Assembly: GCF_963664415.1 (NCBI RefSeq)
Contig: NZ_OY761445.1
Coordinates: forward strand, 3,064,501-3,128,500
DNA length: 64,000 nt
Direction: 5' to 3'
Source: an uncultured Desulfobacter sp.
GTDB taxonomy: Bacteria > Desulfobacterota > Desulfobacteria > Desulfobacterales > Desulfobacteraceae
In this document: piece after piece, positions 25,762 through 35,958 of the stretch
Layout: each line of letters starts with the position of its first letter
Position numbering within the stretch: position 1 is the first letter of the stretch
The notes under the pieces: generated by a model
What the model was told of the DNA's origin: nothing
What the model saw: only the letters and a program-made list of their open reading frames with translations
Database searches by the model: none
Translations under genes and position numbers: made by a program

Positions 25762-25785
25762 AAATAGTTGATTTATCAACTATTT
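25762..25785. promoter_or_regulatory. Perfect 24-bp palindrome, candidate operator
   Basis: AAATAGTTGAT-TT-ATCAACTATTT: eleven paired bases on each side of a TT centre. It lies 7 bases upstream of the presumed -35 of alcohol dehydrogenase copy 2 and about 200 bases upstream of the divergent SDR gene. A dimeric regulator is expected. Mycobacterial clusters use the TetR protein MftR, but no such gene is in the window. Confidence 0.6.
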
Positions 25786-25988
25786 TTTACGCGGTATTGA
25801 GGTAAAATTTTCAATTTTTAGTAAAAGGAGATTCCGGATCAAACAGAGATTAAGGATACGCCTGAATACTTGCTCACCTTTTTCAAAGACGGTATAATAA
25901 GAAAAAGTTTTCTTTTAATTTACCCGATAGAACCTTCTATTCGGACTTGCCTGGTTTAAGACGATAGAGCAAACAAAAAAGGGGCCAT

Positions 25989-27518
25989 ATGCCGTATCCT
26001 CAAAGATCCGAATTATTCTGTGATGATTTACCCACCCGTCCGGTGGCGGAAAAAGGGCTCATTCTCGTGACCGGAGCCAGCGGCTATATCGGCGGTCGGC
26101 TTGTACCCGAGTTAATTGCCCGGGGGTACAGGGTGCGTGTCCTCGTCAGGTCCCATGGCCCGTCTTATGGCCGGCGTTGGCCCGGGGCAGAAATTATGGA
26201 GGGGGATGCGTTGTGTCTCCAGGACTTAAAACGGGCCATGGACCAGGTGCACACCGCCTATTATCTGATGCATTCACTGCTTATAGGGCGTAAAAGATTT
26301 CAGGATCTTGAATTGGCTGTGGCAAAAAATTTCAGACAGGCCGCCGGAGAAACGGATGTCGAGCGCATCATTTACTTAGGCGGACTGGGGGATAAAAACG
26401 ATTCTTTATCCGCGCACTTAAAGAGCCGTCTTGAAGTTGCGCGGGAGTTGATGAAGGGACCGGTACCGGTGACAGCCATCCGGGCGGCCGTAATTATCGG
26501 CTCGGGAAGTGCCTCTTTCGAAATCATCAAAAATCTGGTGGCCCGTATACCGGTGATATGTTTGCCGTCTTACGCCAAAACCCTGTGCCAGCCCATCGGC
26601 ATCCGTGATGTTATCAAATATCTGGTAGGATGTCTGGAACACGAAAAGACCCGTGGACGGGAGTTCGATATTGGTGGCAATGAGATCCTCTCCTATGAAA
26701 ATATGATGAAGGTGGTGGCGGATATCTTAGGCAAAAGACGCTGGTTCACCCGACTCCCATTGCCTTTAAACGCCTTTTCATTCCTGGCCAGTTTTATCAC
26801 GCCGGTGCCGGCCCCCATCACCCGCTCACTGTTGGAAGGACTTGGCAATGAGGTGGTGTGCAGAAATGAACAGATCCAGGCACTGATCCCCTTTGAGCCC
26901 CTCCCCTTTCGCGAAGCGGTCAAACGTGCCATGCAAATTGAAGAAGACGACGCCATGCAAAGCAGATGGTCCTGTGCCTATCCGCCCACGTGGAAGCTGG
27001 TCCCGCAACTGGATGAATTGGCCCGGGAACCCCATTATATCAGCCGGCACTGGATACACTCATCCAAACTCGATAGATCCCTGTTCTATGCTTTTTGCAG
27101 GATCGGGGGCAAGGAAGGATGGTTTCATAACAACTGGATGTGGTTTCTGAGGGGTGAGATTGATCGCCTATTGCTCGGCGTGGGCATGTCCCGGGGGCGG
27201 CGGAGCCAGTCCGAGTTATGGGAAAATGATGTGATCGATTTTTTTCGTGTGGAGAAACTTGAGCCCTACCGCCGGCTTCTATTAAGGGCCGAGATGAAAC
27301 TGCCGGGCAAGGCCTGGCTGGAATTTACCGTCACCCCTGAAAACCCAAACCTTAACCGCATTATTGTGACCGCATACTTCGAACCTCGCGGCATCTGGGG
27401 ACATCTATACTGGTATTTTTTCCTTCCTTTTCACTACCTGATTTTTACCCGCCTGCTCCAGGCCATCGACAGACAGAGCCGCAGCAGGGAACGCGAAATT
27501 TCAACGCAACACACTTGA
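25989..27518 (+). CDS. NAD(P)-binding SDR-family protein fused to DUF2867
   Basis: 509 residues. The N-terminal half is an atypical extended SDR: ILVTGASGYIGGRLVPELIARGYRVRVLVR at the nucleotide site, AYYLMHSLLIG in place of the classical active site, and YLGGLGD. The C-terminal ~170 residues match DUF2867 (HYISRHWIHSSKLDRSLFYAFCRIGG; PENPNLNRIIVTAYFEPRGIWGHLYWYFFLPFHYLIF). This two-domain protein is widespread and of unknown reaction; complex-I-assembly or lipid-related roles have been proposed for relatives. ATG 25989 follows AAGGGG. Divergent from the dehydrogenase gene; the palindrome between them might affect both. Confidence 0.85.
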   Translation: MPYPQRSELFCDDLPTRPVAEKGLILVTGASGYIGGRLVPELIARGYRVRVLVRSHGPSYGRRWPGAEIMEGDALCLQDLKRAMDQVHTAYYLMHSLLIGRKRFQDLELAVAKNFRQAAGETDVERIIYLGGLGDKNDSLSAHLKSRLEVARELMKGPVPVTAIRAAVIIGSGSASFEIIKNLVARIPVICLPSYAKTLCQPIGIRDVIKYLVGCLEHEKTRGREFDIGGNEILSYENMMKVVADILGKRRWFTRLPLPLNAFSFLASFITPVPAPITRSLLEGLGNEVVCRNEQIQALIPFEPLPFREAVKRAMQIEEDDAMQSRWSCAYPPTWKLVPQLDELAREPHYISRHWIHSSKLDRSLFYAFCRIGGKEGWFHNNWMWFLRGEIDRLLLGVGMSRGRRSQSELWENDVIDFFRVEKLEPYRRLLLRAEMKLPGKAWLEFTVTPENPNLNRIIVTAYFEPRGIWGHLYWYFFLPFHYLIFTRLLQAIDRQSRSREREISTQHT

Positions 27519-27659
27519 TCTTTTTCACCCCTCCCGCACAGGACAAACGCATTAAAATTTTTGATTGAAGAAAGGTTTGTAAATACGAATACGGTGATAT
27601 TTTTATGCATATAAAAGAGAAACAACTTGAGCAGGAGTTAAACCACGTGCTGCGGGTTT

Positions 27660-27959
27660 GTGTGGCTGGTGATCTTTGTTGCCTCGGCTTTGGTCAGCTT
27701 TTACGGTGTGGGGTGGGCGCGTAAATACAGAGCCCATCCAAAAGTCATTACGGTTGCCTCCATTATTCCCATGATTCCAGGAACCTTTGCCTACAATACC
27801 ATGATCTCCATCGTAGCCATTGCCTCGGGCCAATTTACGGACCAGACCCTGGGTGCGGTTGCGGAAAACGGGCTTAAAACCCTTTTCATCCTAGGCGGCA
27901 TTGCATTCGGCCTTACCCTGCCGGGAATACTGATCTACCGGAAAAAACCCATCGTATGA
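27660..27959 (+). pseudogene. Truncated threonine/serine exporter (ThrE_2-like) gene
   Basis: About 99 codons encode VIFVASALVSFYGVGWARKY, ASIIPMIPGTFAYNTMISIV and LKTLFILGGIAFGLTLPGI, the C-terminal two thirds of the small ThrE/YjjB membrane subunit. Complete members have about 50 more N-terminal residues; here the frame starts with an unconvincing GTG and no family-like sequence is readable upstream. The partner ThrE_1 subunit is absent. I read it as a 5'-truncated remnant, although a short functional protein cannot be excluded. Confidence 0.6.
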
Positions 27960-28087
27960 AAATCGGCTGCAGAAACGGTTTTGGCATCTTTCAATCCCCA
28001 AAAATGCCGTCACGCCTTGGTTGCCCCCTGCGTTCTATTTTGGTAATGGAAAGCGGCATATTTTATTTTTATTCCAAGATGAGGTGA
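27956..28087 (+). CDS. Possible 43-residue peptide upstream of a radical SAM/SPASM gene
   Basis: The ATG overlaps the TGA of the ThrE remnant and the TGA lies three bases before the start of the radical SAM gene. The product starts MKIGCRNGFGIF, has two cysteines and ends YFYSKMR. There is only a weak ribosome site (GGAAAA). Placement directly before a SPASM enzyme is what a RiPP precursor would show, but the composition matches no known precursor family. Chance is a real possibility. Confidence 0.25.
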   Translation: MKIGCRNGFGIFQSPKMPSRLGCPLRSILVMESGIFYFYSKMR

Positions 28088-28090
28088 CAC

Positions 28091-29194
28091 ATGAACCCGG
28101 AAAAGGCGCTTGACAGACTCACCCAATGCGGTGTGGTTCCCGCAAACAGGCTTATCATTGCCGTTACCCGCCACTGCAATTTAAAATGCAATCACTGCTG
28201 GTTGACATCCGGCCCAAAATCTTCTCTGAAACATGTGGATGCAACGCTGTTAAAAGAGACTCTCTCCCTCTGGGTTGATGCCGGCGTGCAAACCCTCTGT
28301 CTTTCCGGCGGCGAACCGCTCACTCACCCCCAGTGGCAGGACATTCTCACCCATTGTGCACAATTTCCGACGATCTACCATCTGCGGTTGCAAACCAATG
28401 GAACCTTGCTGACCCCAAAAATCGTAAACGACCTGGCAGACCCTGTGTTTGCCAACCTTCATCTGCAAATCAGTCTTGATGGCGCACAGCCTGCCACCCA
28501 TGACCTTGTCAGGGGTAAAGGCAACTTTGCAAAAACCATGAACGGCCTGCGACTGCTTTCTGATGCAGGTCTGGGGCCACGCACCACGGTCTCGTTTACG
28601 GAGATGAGGCATAATTTCGAAGAACTGCCGCAGCTGTTTGCCATGATGGAGGAACTGGACATCGGCCGTGTGGTAAGCGGCACCCTGATACAGGGAGGAC
28701 GGGCACTGACACGCGCCCTGGATCTTCCATCGCCCAAACAATACGCAAACCTGATAGAACGATTCTCACATGATGCGCAGCTTCGGGCCATCTATGAAAG
28801 AATCGGCAATACATCCTGCCTGGAATGGTACGCATCCCGCCGTGAAATTTCAGAACACCATTGTGCCAACTGCATGGAATCTCCATATATTTCAGAGGAA
28901 GGAACGCTTTTTCCCTGCGGCCTTTTATCTGTTACCAACTACGGTATCCAAAAGGTGTGGAACTGTTCTGTGGCATCTATTGCCAAAAAAGCGGAAGTCC
29001 GGTGGGCAGGTCTCAACGCGTTAAGCAGACAACGCGCCGACGATATTCAAGCATGTATGGACTGTACAGGGCGCCGGCATTGTCAAAGCGGCTGTATGGC
29101 AAGACTTGCACGGCAAACTAATGATTTTTTGGAAGTGGAAGATCGGTGTCATCTGAGAAAGATGGTCTACACATTACCGGACCTGCCGGATTAA
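28091..29194 (+). CDS. Radical SAM/SPASM domain protein
   Basis: 367 residues. The SAM cluster motif is CNLKCNHC near residue 34, with LCLSGGEPLTHPQW and LQISLDGAQPATHD following. The C-terminal SPASM-type region holds CANCMESPYISEEGTLFPCG and CMDCTGRRHCQSGCMARL, enough cysteines for auxiliary Fe-S clusters. Such enzymes modify peptides or proteins. It differs clearly from the mftC product. ATG 28091 follows GAGGTGA. Substrate unknown; no recognised maturation partner lies next to it, only the small ORF described upstream and decayed genes downstream. Confidence 0.88.
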   Translation: MNPEKALDRLTQCGVVPANRLIIAVTRHCNLKCNHCWLTSGPKSSLKHVDATLLKETLSLWVDAGVQTLCLSGGEPLTHPQWQDILTHCAQFPTIYHLRLQTNGTLLTPKIVNDLADPVFANLHLQISLDGAQPATHDLVRGKGNFAKTMNGLRLLSDAGLGPRTTVSFTEMRHNFEELPQLFAMMEELDIGRVVSGTLIQGGRALTRALDLPSPKQYANLIERFSHDAQLRAIYERIGNTSCLEWYASRREISEHHCANCMESPYISEEGTLFPCGLLSVTNYGIQKVWNCSVASIAKKAEVRWAGLNALSRQRADDIQACMDCTGRRHCQSGCMARLARQTNDFLEVEDRCHLRKMVYTLPDLPD

Positions 29195-29250
29195 AAAAAA
29201 GCAAGACAGAATTGGGCCAGGTTAATCCAAAAAATTTATGACCAGATTCT

Positions 29251-30150
29251 ATGGCCGATACGGAACGGACAGAGTTTCATCCCGGCGAGGGGCTGCCGGG
29301 CAGGGTGTATGCCACGGGCAAAGCACAGTGGATAGAGGATGTGACCCGGGACGATAATTTTCCCAGGGCTAATAGCCTTTCCGCCGTCAGTGTCCGCGGC
29401 GCCTTCGCCTTTCCGGTGCAGATCCGGGATGAGGTGGTGGCCGTCCTGGAATTTTTCTCTTCTGAAATCCAGGCCCCGAACCAGTCGGTGCTGGATATGG
29501 CTGAAGAGGCGGGAAAACAGCTCGGGTATGTGATTGAACGAAAACGCATTGAACGGGCCATGGAAGAAAGTGAGCGTAAATTCAGAGGGATTTTCGACTA
29601 TAGCTCACAGCTCATGGGCCTGGTGACCACTGACGGTACCATCATCCAGTTCAATGAAGCGGCCTTGTCCATGATTGGAAAGGTCCAGGAGGATGTCCTG
29701 GGCCAGCGGCTTTGGGAAAGTCCCTGGTGGCGGCATTCGAAACGGGAGGCACTGGAGGTCAAAGCGGCTTTGGAAAAGGCGGTGTCTGGAAAATCCGTCC
29801 GATTTGAAACCACCCATATGGACAAAGAGGGCAGGGTCCGGGACATTGACTTTGTCCTGCCCCCCATTACGGACCATGACGATCGGGTGATTTACCTGAT
29901 TCCCGAGGGACGGGATATCACTGACCGGAAAGATGCCGAAGAAGCCCTCAGGCAGTTTAAAGGGACCCTGGACCAGATCCATGATGCCGTGTTTATTTTT
30001 GATCCGGATACCTTTGCGTTCACCTATGTCAATCAGGGTGCTCTGCTGCAGCTGGGCTATTCCCGGGAAGAGCTTCTTTCCATAACACCCCTGAACATCT
30101 TTTGTCAGCACCTATGGCCATGCAGTGGAACGGATCAGGGAACATCTTAA
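29251..30150 (+). pseudogene. Remnant of a GAF/PAS sensor protein
   Basis: The frame starts inside a GAF domain (FHPGEGLPGRVYATGKAQW; DEVVAVLEFFSSEIQ), continues through one complete PAS domain (FRGIFDYSSQLMGLVTTDG) with a PAC-like end (GRDITDRKDAEEAL), enters a second PAS domain (HDAVFIFDPDTFAFTYVNQG) and then breaks after the codons for YSREELLSITPL. No start with a ribosome site, no upstream GAF half and no kinase or output domain are present. It is a fragment truncated at both ends, joined directly to a response-regulator fragment, which points to deletion. Confidence 0.75.
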
Positions 30151-30689
30151 GGCGGGGCAGAGGGAGGTTGCCGTTCGGGAAGCCCATACCGCCAAGGAAC
30201 TGGCCGGAAGGTATCCCCAGCCGGACCTTATTCTTCTGGATATCATGATGCGGAAATGGACGGATACGAGGTCTGCCGCAGGCTCCAGAGCAACAAGGCC
30301 ACGATGGCCATTCCTGGGATTTCATCACCACCAGCAGCCAGATTGTCAAGCTGGTCTGTGCCTATGACCAACTGCTCAACTGCGGGCAGGATGTAGGGAC
30401 CGCCATCCATATGCCTGAAAAAAAACCCGGTATTTACGCCTCCAACTTCGTGGGCCTGCTCAAAGAAATTGAAATCCCCCGTAAAGGCGGAGTGGCCAGA
30501 ACCATAGGCATTGAGGCTCTCAAACCAGGTATGGTACTCATGGAAAATCTGATCTGTGATGACGGGGTGGTGCTCATCAAAAAATATACTGAGCTTTCCG
30601 GCGACACCCTTTATCTGCTCAAAAAAAAATGCCTGAACCAGAGCGCGTATCTTACCTCAATCCGGTTCAGGCAGAATATGCAACGTTAG
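30125..30689 (+). pseudogene. Frameshifted response regulator (receiver plus HD-type tail)
   Basis: Pieces of one gene occur in different frames. AKELAGRYPQPDLILLDIMM is receiver-domain sequence around the phosphorylated aspartate. A frameshift follows (near 30250) after which MDGYEVCRRLQSNKATMAIP continues in another frame, and a second shift near 30320 leads to SSQIVKLVCAYDQLLNCGQD and the tail VGLLKEIEIPRKGGVARTIGIE to 30689. The middle of the gene is missing. The last frame has an ATG at 30411 but no sign of independent function. The gene is dead. Confidence 0.75.
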
Positions 30690-31633
30690 AAAGCATACAT
30701 GAATTTAAACCAGTATTTTTCCCCTCTGGGTCTGTTCTCAACATTGGTATCAAACTGCGCCTTTAGGTTGAAAAACATATTTTTGTAATTGTACTGGATG
30801 GCAGGACCGATAGAAATTGCTTGCCCCTTGCTGTTGCTGACGTTGTCTCCCGAAAGCTCGTCATCCGTGGCCTGAAGATAGAGCATACCGTTAATGCCGA
30901 ACATCCAGTTGCCGACGTGCTGGCCCACCAGGTAGTCACAGATAAATTCATTTCCGGTATTATAATCGGTGTCCGAATTTTCAAAATTGACCAGATACTG
31001 CAATTTTGCCGACAGCTCAAAACCTGTATCAAAGAGGTATGTAACGGCCAGGATAGGAGCAACAGTCCAATAGTTTCGGCCGAGACTTGCCGCATCATCA
31101 GCGTCATATTCGCCCACAGGAAGCCAGACGTCCAGTGAGCCGACAACATGAAGATTTTTGTTTGGGTGCCAGCCTAACGTGAGTGCAGAGACCTCAATAT
31201 CGCCAAGGCCGCTTGTGGAGTCATCCACCCCAGCCTCGACAATATCGACCTGGGAACTGAGAACAGGGATAATGACATGCCAGGCCACATCGGCTCCGAA
31301 CAATTTCATGTCAGAAACATAGAGAAAACGAAACGCGGCCCCGGTCACATTTAGATCAAAATCCAAAGGCTTTTCATTACCATTGCCATCCATTAATTCA
31401 TCGGCAGTGTAATGAAACGTGTAAATGATGGGATAAAACCCCGGTCCTGGCAAGGCCCCCAACATGAAATCCTCGTTCCCGCCCAGATAGGCAGAACCAC
31501 CGCCTTCAGCAGCGAATGCACTGTGAAGCGAACAGACAAGCATGGCCACAATAAGCATGCCCCCTAAAACTGATCCAACCGATTTTAACGACCTTTTCGC
31601 ATACGCGTCCCCGAGAAAAATAACTTTCTGCAT
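30686..31633 (-). CDS. Outer-membrane beta-barrel protein, phenol-degradation 'meta-pathway' (SphA/COG4313) type
   Basis: 315-residue exported protein. The signal segment is LGGMLIVAMLVCSLHSAFAAEGG. The mature part is built of alternating beta strands and ends with an aromatic residue (WFKFMYAF), as in outer-membrane barrels. VGQHVGNWMFGINGMLYLQAT and FFNLKAQFDTNVENRPRG match the family, often encoded near hydrocarbon degradation genes and thought to be a channel for hydrophobic substrates. Start ATG 31633 (MQKVIFLG) follows AGGAGGT; a longer frame is rejected. No degradation genes are adjacent. Its stop overlaps the dead regulator's end by a few bases, tail to tail. Confidence 0.8.
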   Translation of the reverse strand: MQKVIFLGDAYAKRSLKSVGSVLGGMLIVAMLVCSLHSAFAAEGGGSAYLGGNEDFMLGALPGPGFYPIIYTFHYTADELMDGNGNEKPLDFDLNVTGAAFRFLYVSDMKLFGADVAWHVIIPVLSSQVDIVEAGVDDSTSGLGDIEVSALTLGWHPNKNLHVVGSLDVWLPVGEYDADDAASLGRNYWTVAPILAVTYLFDTGFELSAKLQYLVNFENSDTDYNTGNEFICDYLVGQHVGNWMFGINGMLYLQATDDELSGDNVSNSKGQAISIGPAIQYNYKNMFFNLKAQFDTNVENRPRGEKYWFKFMYAF

Positions 31634-31841
31634 GAAAAAATACCTCCTGATCTCGTTTTCTTTGTTATCCCCTATCACATTTATCAGAACGCTTTTTCAC
31701 ATTAAACACTATAGATTGCAACCATATTTTTTTTTGTTTCCATGCATAACGCATATCCAAAGAAGGAGGCTCAACCTTGAAAATTAAAATATTTCAGTGA
31801 TTTTCCAAAATGTTACCAAAAGCTTTTTTAATTAACCGATC

Positions 31842-34800
31842 TTACTGCTGATCGTCGGCTGCCAATAACGGCATCAACCGGGGAGCTGCGGCCTTGAGAA
31901 TCTGTACTGCAAGAGCGCTTGTGAAGGTATAGTCGTCGGAATCCTGTCCCGCCACATAGGCGGTGACGACGCCGTAAAAGCGATCGCCGATGAAAAACAC
32001 GAACACGGCAGTGCGGTTTATTGCTTTGGATAAAAGGAGGTGTCCGTCCGAACCGTAGATATTGTGGCGGTTGTCGCCAGTGCCCGTTTTACCGCCTACA
32101 GCCAAACCGGTGCCGTCGGAAAGCAAAAACGCGTTGCGAATCCGCCGGGCCGTTCCGCTTTCAACCACCCCTAAAAGCGCCTGGCGAAGTGCCGTCGCAA
32201 CTTGAGGGTGCATCACCTGCTCCCCCTGGCTTTTTCTATAAGCCAACCTGGTTTCATAAGGCGTTTTTTCTCCAAAACAAAGTTTGCGAATTTGGAGGGT
32301 GGGATACCATTTGCCTTCATTCAAAACGATACCCACAAGTTCCGCCAATGAGTCCGGCCGATCTGCAGAACTGCCGATGGCGGTGGCATAGGATGGCACC
32401 AGGCTGTTAAACGGGTATTTCAAACGCTTCCACGCCAAAAATATTTCACTGAACGCTTCCACTTCGAGAAGGGCTCGGATACGCACATCCTGTTTATTCT
32501 TTCTGGAGGTCTTAAACAGCCATGTATAGACCTGTTGACGTTCCGCCGCACTGTTTTGAATCACCTCACCTTGGCCGGCATCCGGGTGCCGATTCAAATA
32601 GGCCAGCGTCCACAGTTCCAGGGGGTGAACCCGGGTAATATAGCCAAGCTCCACAAGCGAATAGGTATGGGGACCAGACATTTCAAAAAGTTCCGGCAAA
32701 CGATTGCCGGCAGCCTGTCCGTTTTTCAAATGACCGGAAAGAAACGCCTTGAATTCTTTGAACCCGGCTGCCGGTTTGATATATCGAAAAGCGGCAGCCA
32801 AATTTTTCGGATTTTGGCGCATTCCCTCCAGCAAAATGTCAAAGGCCTCACCAAAAGATTCCCCTGCATATTTGCGGTAAAACCGCTGAAGAAAAATTTG
32901 CCCCTCCTGATCCGCAAATTTAGCCAGATAATCGTGCCGCCGGGGGTCTGTGGCATCTGCCAAAAGCTGCCGAACCCCGGGAATCTGATATTTGTAGTAC
33001 TGGGTAATGTCTCGCATCATTCGAATGAATACCAGATTGATCGAATGATTGAAGGCATCCTGCACTGAAAACATTCGGTTATCATGCCGCGTGTCAAAAT
33101 TGGAAAAGGTGTGGACCCCGCCGCCGGTGAAAAACTTCTCTTCGGGACTTGCCGAATAGCTACGCTGCATGGCGGAGGCCAGTATGGCCGAAAGGGCTCT
33201 GTCACTGTATCCACTTAGATAAGAGATCACCCAGCGGCTCAAATAGTCCGCCGGGTCCACCTCCACTTTGGCCAATTCTGCCCGGGAAAGCGAACGGTAT
33301 TGTTTATGAAGGCCGGCAATGATCTCAAGATAAGTCGCCAATGTCCGGAATTTGGCCGAAGAACCAAGTTCAAGCTTGGTGCCCGAATTGATATTGAGCG
33401 GCTGATCAAGCGTGTCTGTCTGGAGGCGCATAAAATTGGCTCCTTCAGACCGTTCGTACAAAGTCAGGCTATAGACAATATTGGACGAATCGCCGTTTCC
33501 AAGGAGGTGATAACCATATAGCTCGTTCTTTTGAGCAGCTAAGGGCTCACTGAAACTTTTGAGCAAGGTCGTTGTTTCCTGCTGTACGGACTGGTCCACG
33601 GTGCTGGTAACTGAAAGATCGAAACGGTCCAGCCGATACAACCGGTCAATATCCAGCAAATTCAGCAACTGGACTCTGACTGCATTGAGCGCCTTTCGAG
33701 GAAGAAATGATTGGGCACTTGGCGGGTCAACCCGTTCCTGTAAAACAAGCGGTGCCGCGATCGCTGCATCCCGATCTTTTGGCGTGATGATACCGACCCG
33801 GGCCAAAAGACGAAGGTAAGTGTCGGTTTTAGCTTTTAGGGCCATATGATCTTGTGCAAGGAAATACGATGGACGGCGTTGGGCAACAAAAAGACTGACG
33901 ACCTGTTTCAGCGCCATTGCTCTGGCTTTTACGACCGAATCGGATAAGTTTGAGGGGCGCTGTGACAACAGACGAACGGTCTGGGGAAAGTCGACACCGT
34001 ACCAGGCATACAAACCGTCGCCAAGCCCCATGACTTCCCCGTAACCGGAAATCGCCCCAAGAGGCATGGAGTTGATAAAATCGCATACAATGCGATACCG
34101 GGCCTGCAGGGTCTCCTCTCCGTTCAGATAGGCACGCATGCTTGCGGATGCCATCTGTTGAAATTTATCTTTAACAGAAAGCGTCAGACCTTGGGGCGAA
34201 TGGCGGTATTTTTCCATCTGGGTCGCCAGGGTGCTTCCCCCTGGAACATTTCGACTGCTGTCCACTACTTTCATCCCCAGTTCCAGAGCCGCGGCGGTAA
34301 GACGTTTCCATTCCACAGCGGGATTCTTAAGGGGATAGCGAGGGTCCAGCAACTCTCGATTTTCGATGTAGAGCAAAATCTTTACAATGATATCCGGGAT
34401 CTGGCTGTAATCTGAAAAAATACGTTCAGGATAGGCAGCTGCATAAATAAGGCGCCCCAACCGGTCTTCAATGCGAAGACCGGCATTGGATTTTTCCCGG
34501 TACGCAGGATAAAATCCAGCCTGGGTGTATTCAAGCATAAAAGGAGAAAAGCGGGCCTGGGCTTCGATGTCGTAACCGGCGACGTCGAGATTTCGGAAAA
34601 ATGTCGGCAATTCTACATACCCAAGCCGCGTATCATAGGGTCCTGCCTTAGGGAACTGAATGGACGGACTTTCCCCGGAAGCCACCTGCACACCGATCTT
34701 TGCGGCCAATCTGCTGATATAATGCGCTTGAAGCTTGGAGGTTTCAATCTCATAAATCACCGCCAAGATCAATAAGAAAATAAACATCATTCGAATGGTG

Positions 34801-34970
34801 CGCCACGTCTGTTTGCTACCCCCGGCTTTCATTAGGCGCATTTCGGCTTGACTCAAGTGGGTTTGAAATAATGTGCTTGAGGCGTCTTCTAATTGATGAT
34901 CGCGTATTGAATACACTGGCTCAGATGAAAAATCATCCGGCTGGGATAATTTGCGTAGAGAATTCTGCAT
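31842..34970 (-). CDS. Class A penicillin-binding protein (GT51 transglycosylase/transpeptidase)
   Basis: 1042-residue bifunctional peptidoglycan synthase, longer than usual. A transmembrane helix (MMFIFLLILAVIYEI) is at residues ~61-75. The GT51 domain has the catalytic glutamate in YIENREL (E203) and VPGGSTLATQMEKY. The transpeptidase has SSAK (S537, K540), SIN in FNHSINLVF and GGKTGTGDN near residue 960, so all three active-site motifs are there. A ~200-residue insertion between SIN and KTG makes the protein long. Monocistronic, ending 209 bases from the outer-membrane protein gene. It may belong to a subgroup of unusual PBP1-like proteins; close assignment is not possible by eye. Confidence 0.88.
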   Translation of the reverse strand: MQNSLRKLSQPDDFSSEPVYSIRDHQLEDASSTLFQTHLSQAEMRLMKAGGSKQTWRTIRMMFIFLLILAVIYEIETSKLQAHYISRLAAKIGVQVASGESPSIQFPKAGPYDTRLGYVELPTFFRNLDVAGYDIEAQARFSPFMLEYTQAGFYPAYREKSNAGLRIEDRLGRLIYAAAYPERIFSDYSQIPDIIVKILLYIENRELLDPRYPLKNPAVEWKRLTAAALELGMKVVDSSRNVPGGSTLATQMEKYRHSPQGLTLSVKDKFQQMASASMRAYLNGEETLQARYRIVCDFINSMPLGAISGYGEVMGLGDGLYAWYGVDFPQTVRLLSQRPSNLSDSVVKARAMALKQVVSLFVAQRRPSYFLAQDHMALKAKTDTYLRLLARVGIITPKDRDAAIAAPLVLQERVDPPSAQSFLPRKALNAVRVQLLNLLDIDRLYRLDRFDLSVTSTVDQSVQQETTTLLKSFSEPLAAQKNELYGYHLLGNGDSSNIVYSLTLYERSEGANFMRLQTDTLDQPLNINSGTKLELGSSAKFRTLATYLEIIAGLHKQYRSLSRAELAKVEVDPADYLSRWVISYLSGYSDRALSAILASAMQRSYSASPEEKFFTGGGVHTFSNFDTRHDNRMFSVQDAFNHSINLVFIRMMRDITQYYKYQIPGVRQLLADATDPRRHDYLAKFADQEGQIFLQRFYRKYAGESFGEAFDILLEGMRQNPKNLAAAFRYIKPAAGFKEFKAFLSGHLKNGQAAGNRLPELFEMSGPHTYSLVELGYITRVHPLELWTLAYLNRHPDAGQGEVIQNSAAERQQVYTWLFKTSRKNKQDVRIRALLEVEAFSEIFLAWKRLKYPFNSLVPSYATAIGSSADRPDSLAELVGIVLNEGKWYPTLQIRKLCFGEKTPYETRLAYRKSQGEQVMHPQVATALRQALLGVVESGTARRIRNAFLLSDGTGLAVGGKTGTGDNRHNIYGSDGHLLLSKAINRTAVFVFFIGDRFYGVVTAYVAGQDSDDYTFTSALAVQILKAAAPRLMPLLAADDQQ

Positions 34971-35136
34971 AGGCTTTGCAGTTAAGCTTTTCCAGTAGAG
35001 TGATTAAAAAACTTTAGCCAGGCCGTTCAATTTAACCAATTCTTAACTATTGCCCGACTGAAACCCTCGAACTTTTGCTGATTAGGATTTTCGGTCGCGC
35101 AACAACTAATGACAAAGCGTGCTGATCCGTTACTTT

Positions 35137-35730
<594 letters not shown>

Positions 35731-35958
35731 AGGCGTCCTTATCAACTACTTCCCATTTACCGTTAAAAAATGTGTCCTTTGGCGTAACGTCGAGGGGAGT
35801 CTTAAGAGGCAAGCATACGGGCGTTTTTATTTTGATCACGGGCCTATCCCTATGCCAAAAGAATGACTTTTATAACTTTTTTAATCTAAAATACTTGTAA
35901 AAATGTTTCAAGCCTTATGTCTTTTTTTTGTTGTTTCAGTTCAATGGTTCCAAATATT

